A DNA stretch of 6,870 bases from Actinomycetales bacterium UBA1416 (GTDB lineage: Bacteria > Actinomycetota > Actinomycetes > Actinomycetales > Actinomycetaceae). The stretch is from NCBI GenBank assembly GCA_002304945.1, contig DBPQ01000003.1, positions 4,179 through 11,048 on the forward strand, read 5' to 3'. The first letter of the stretch is position 1, and the number at the start of each line of letters is the position of its first letter. The notes under the pieces are model-generated. The model was not told the origin of the DNA, searched no databases, and was given only the letters and a program-made list of their open reading frames with translations. A program made the translations under genes and the position numbers. Positions 5,443 to 6,870 of this stretch are shown piece after piece.

Positions 5443-6651
5443 ATGACGATCGACCACGCCCGCGTCCGCGAGGCAGCCGAGGGGTACCGGGCGGACATGA
5501 CCGCCTTTCTCCGGGCCCTCATCCGGAACAGGGGCACCAGTTGCCAGGAGGAGGCCAAGGCCCGGCTGATCGTCGCGGAGATGGAGAAGCTCGGGTACAC
5601 CTCCACCCGCATCGACGGGCTCGGCAGCGCGATCGGCACCATGGGGACGGGGGAGACCCTCATCGCTTTCGACGGCCACATCGACACCGTCGGCGTCGGC
5701 AATCCCGAGAACTGGGACTTCGACCCGTTCGAGGGCTTCGAGGACGAGGAACTGATCGGCGGCCGGGGGTCGTCGGACCAGCTGGGTGGCGTCGTCGCCG
5801 CGGTGTACGGCGGGCGGATCGCGAAGGACCTCGGCCTGCTCTCGGACGCCTACACCTACATGGTCACGGGAACCGTGCAGGAGGAGGACTGCGACGGCCT
5901 GTGCTGGCTGCACCTCATCGAGGAGGACGGCGTGCGCCCCGCGTTCGTGGTGTCCACCGAGGCGACCGACGACGGCATCTACCGCGGCCACCGCGGCCGG
6001 ATGGAGATCCGGGTGGACGTCGCAGGGGTCTCCTGCCACGGCTCCGCCCCCGAGCGGGGCGACAACGCGATCTACAAGATGGCGGAGATCCTCCTCGACA
6101 TCCGCGACCTCAACGAGCGCCTCCCGCACGACGACTTCCTCGGCAAGGGCACCATCACCACGTCGGAGATCTTCTTCACCTCCCCGTCCCGGTGCGCGGT
6201 CGCGGACAGCTGCTCCGTCTCCCTCGACCGCCGCCTCACCCACGGCGAGACGTGGGAGGGCGCGCTCCGCCAGATCGAGGAACTGCCCGCCGTCAAGCGC
6301 CACGGCGCAACCGTCTCCCTGTACGAGTACCGTGCGACCGCGTGGACCGGCAAGGAGTACGGCCAGCAGTGCTACTTCCCCACGTGGGTGATCCCCGAGG
6401 ACTCACCCGAGGTGCAGGCGGCCGCCGCCGCCCACCGCGCCCTGTTCGGCGAGCCCCGCATCGACAAGTGGACGTTCTCCACCAACGGGGTCGCCATCGC
6501 CGGCCGGCACGGCATCCCGGTGATCGGGGTCGGCCCGGGGCGGGAGGCGCAGGCCCACGCCCCGAACGAGGTGACGTGGAAGGACGACCTCGTCAAGTGC
6601 GCCGCGATCTACAGCGTGCTGCCCTCGATCTACTGCGAGACCGCGCGCTGA
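5443..6651 (+). CDS. ygeY: YgeY, M20-family zinc hydrolase of the purine cluster
   Basis: 402 residues against about 403 in E. coli YgeY, with near-identical blocks. M20/ArgE/DapE metallopeptidase fold: DGHIDT (77-82) supplies the first zinc ligand H79; RGSSDQLGG (108-116) the bridging D112; VQEEDCDGLCW (145-155) the base E147 and ligand E148; STEATD (171-176) a further ligand, E173; AHAPNE (371-376) the last ligand, H372. VSCHGSAPERGDNAI (196-210) is the dimerisation/substrate lid region, and SEIFFTSPSRCAVADSC (241-257) a YgeY signature. The family is often named 'selenium metabolism hydrolase' after its cluster; in the purine pathway it is thought to hydrolyse a ureido or carbamoyl intermediate on the way to 2,3-diaminopropionate. 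No in-frame TGA is present, so no selenocysteine. The gap to ygeW is 23 bp, so the two are co-transcribed. Confidence 0.95.
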   Translation: MTIDHARVREAAEGYRADMTAFLRALIRNRGTSCQEEAKARLIVAEMEKLGYTSTRIDGLGSAIGTMGTGETLIAFDGHIDTVGVGNPENWDFDPFEGFEDEELIGGRGSSDQLGGVVAAVYGGRIAKDLGLLSDAYTYMVTGTVQEEDCDGLCWLHLIEEDGVRPAFVVSTEATDDGIYRGHRGRMEIRVDVAGVSCHGSAPERGDNAIYKMAEILLDIRDLNERLPHDDFLGKGTITTSEIFFTSPSRCAVADSCSVSLDRRLTHGETWEGALRQIEELPAVKRHGATVSLYEYRATAWTGKEYGQQCYFPTWVIPEDSPEVQAAAAAHRALFGEPRIDKWTFSTNGVAIAGRHGIPVIGVGPGREAQAHAPNEVTWKDDLVKCAAIYSVLPSIYCETAR

Positions 6652-6657
6652 CACCCA

Positions 6658-6669
6658 CCCCGTACGGGG
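6658..6669. terminator. Short palindrome after ygeY, weak terminator candidate
   Basis: CCCCGTACGGGG is a perfect palindrome 7 bp after the ygeY stop. It could form a 4-bp stem with a 4-base loop but lacks a T-tract. The rest of the 70-bp gap before the lipoprotein gene shows no convincing promoter. Confidence 0.2.
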
Positions 6670-6721
6670 GATGCCCGCCCCGGTGCCGGCTCGCTCTACT
6701 GGACCCGACGAGAGGACGGAC

Positions 6722-6870
6722 ATGGAACGATCGCGCGCGTCCCGTGCACGGGCGCTGGCCGGCATAGGCCTGGCCGCAGCGCTGTTGACCGGGTGCGGGG
6801 GCGACGTCGGCGACTCGATCGTCTCCCGGCTCCCGACGGCGTTGCCCACCCTCCCGTCCCTCCCCACGTC
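6722..6870 (+). CDS. Putative lipoprotein, N-terminal part (cut by window edge)
   Basis: The first 49 residues of a gene that continues past the right edge. An ATG at 6722 is preceded by GAGAGGA at about 6 bases' spacing. The protein opens with a basic stretch (MERSRASRAR), a hydrophobic core (ALAGIGLAAAL) and the lipobox LTGC at residues 22-25, so C25 should be lipidated after signal peptidase II cleavage. The mature part starts GGDVGDSIVSR and then turns proline-rich (LPTALPTLPSLPT), as in extended linkers that hold a domain away from the membrane. No function can be assigned. It is co-directional with ygeY, 70 bp downstream, and may be unrelated to the purine genes. An exported substrate-binding protein for the pathway is possible, but nothing in this part shows it. 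Confidence 0.75.
   Translation, partial: MERSRASRARALAGIGLAAALLTGCGGDVGDSIVSRLPTALPTLPSLPT

Noticed and set aside
5443..6651. Selenoprotein, suggested by the family name of YgeY
   Set aside because: There is no in-frame TGA before the stop; the family name comes from genomic association only.

Overview
High-GC DNA (roughly 70% by eye) with GTG/ATG starts, sparse TAnnnT-type -10 elements and a lipoprotein signal peptide. This fits an actinobacterium; the sequence does not show which genus. Four proteins match, almost end to end, the proteins of the Escherichia coli yge/ygf cluster (YgfK, YgeX/DpaL, YgeW, YgeY). That cluster is historically labelled 'selenium-dependent molybdenum hydroxylase' or 'selenate reductase' and is now linked to anaerobic purine/urate breakdown. 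A MocA/YgfJ-type molybdenum cofactor cytidylyltransferase completes the core. The window is therefore a large piece of such a purine-catabolism island. SsnA, the hydantoinase and the molybdenum hydroxylase subunits are not in this window.

Layout: (1) 1-518, minus strand: N-terminal 172 residues of YgfK, running off the left edge. (2) 608-2128, minus: a 506-residue fold-type-II PLP enzyme of unassigned function, upstream of ygfK on the same strand. (3) 2169-2747, plus: mocA-like gene, divergent from the PLP enzyme across a 40-bp gap. (4) 2748-3040: a 293-bp convergent gap with a long inverted repeat, nested palindromes sharing CGCAGAACG, and 31-bp tandem repeats. (5) 3041-4153, minus: dpaL (ygeX). 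(6) 4235-5419 and 5443-6651, plus: ygeW and ygeY as an operon, divergent from dpaL across 81 bp with back-to-back -10 elements. (7) 6722-6870, plus: start of a lipoprotein gene, cut by the right edge.

How the genes fit together (family knowledge plus inference): purine hydroxylation and ring opening by enzymes outside the window, together with YgfK, are thought to give ureido derivatives of 2,3-diaminopropionate. YgeW (carbamoyltransferase) and YgeY (M20 zinc hydrolase) would remove the carbamoyl/ureido groups, and DpaL would cleave 2,3-diaminopropionate to pyruvate and ammonia. The MocA-like protein would mature the cofactor of the molybdenum hydroxylase. The extra PLP enzyme has no place in this scheme and is the main open question. 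The other notable item is the repeat-rich convergent gap. No RNA gene, CRISPR array or transposase gene was seen.
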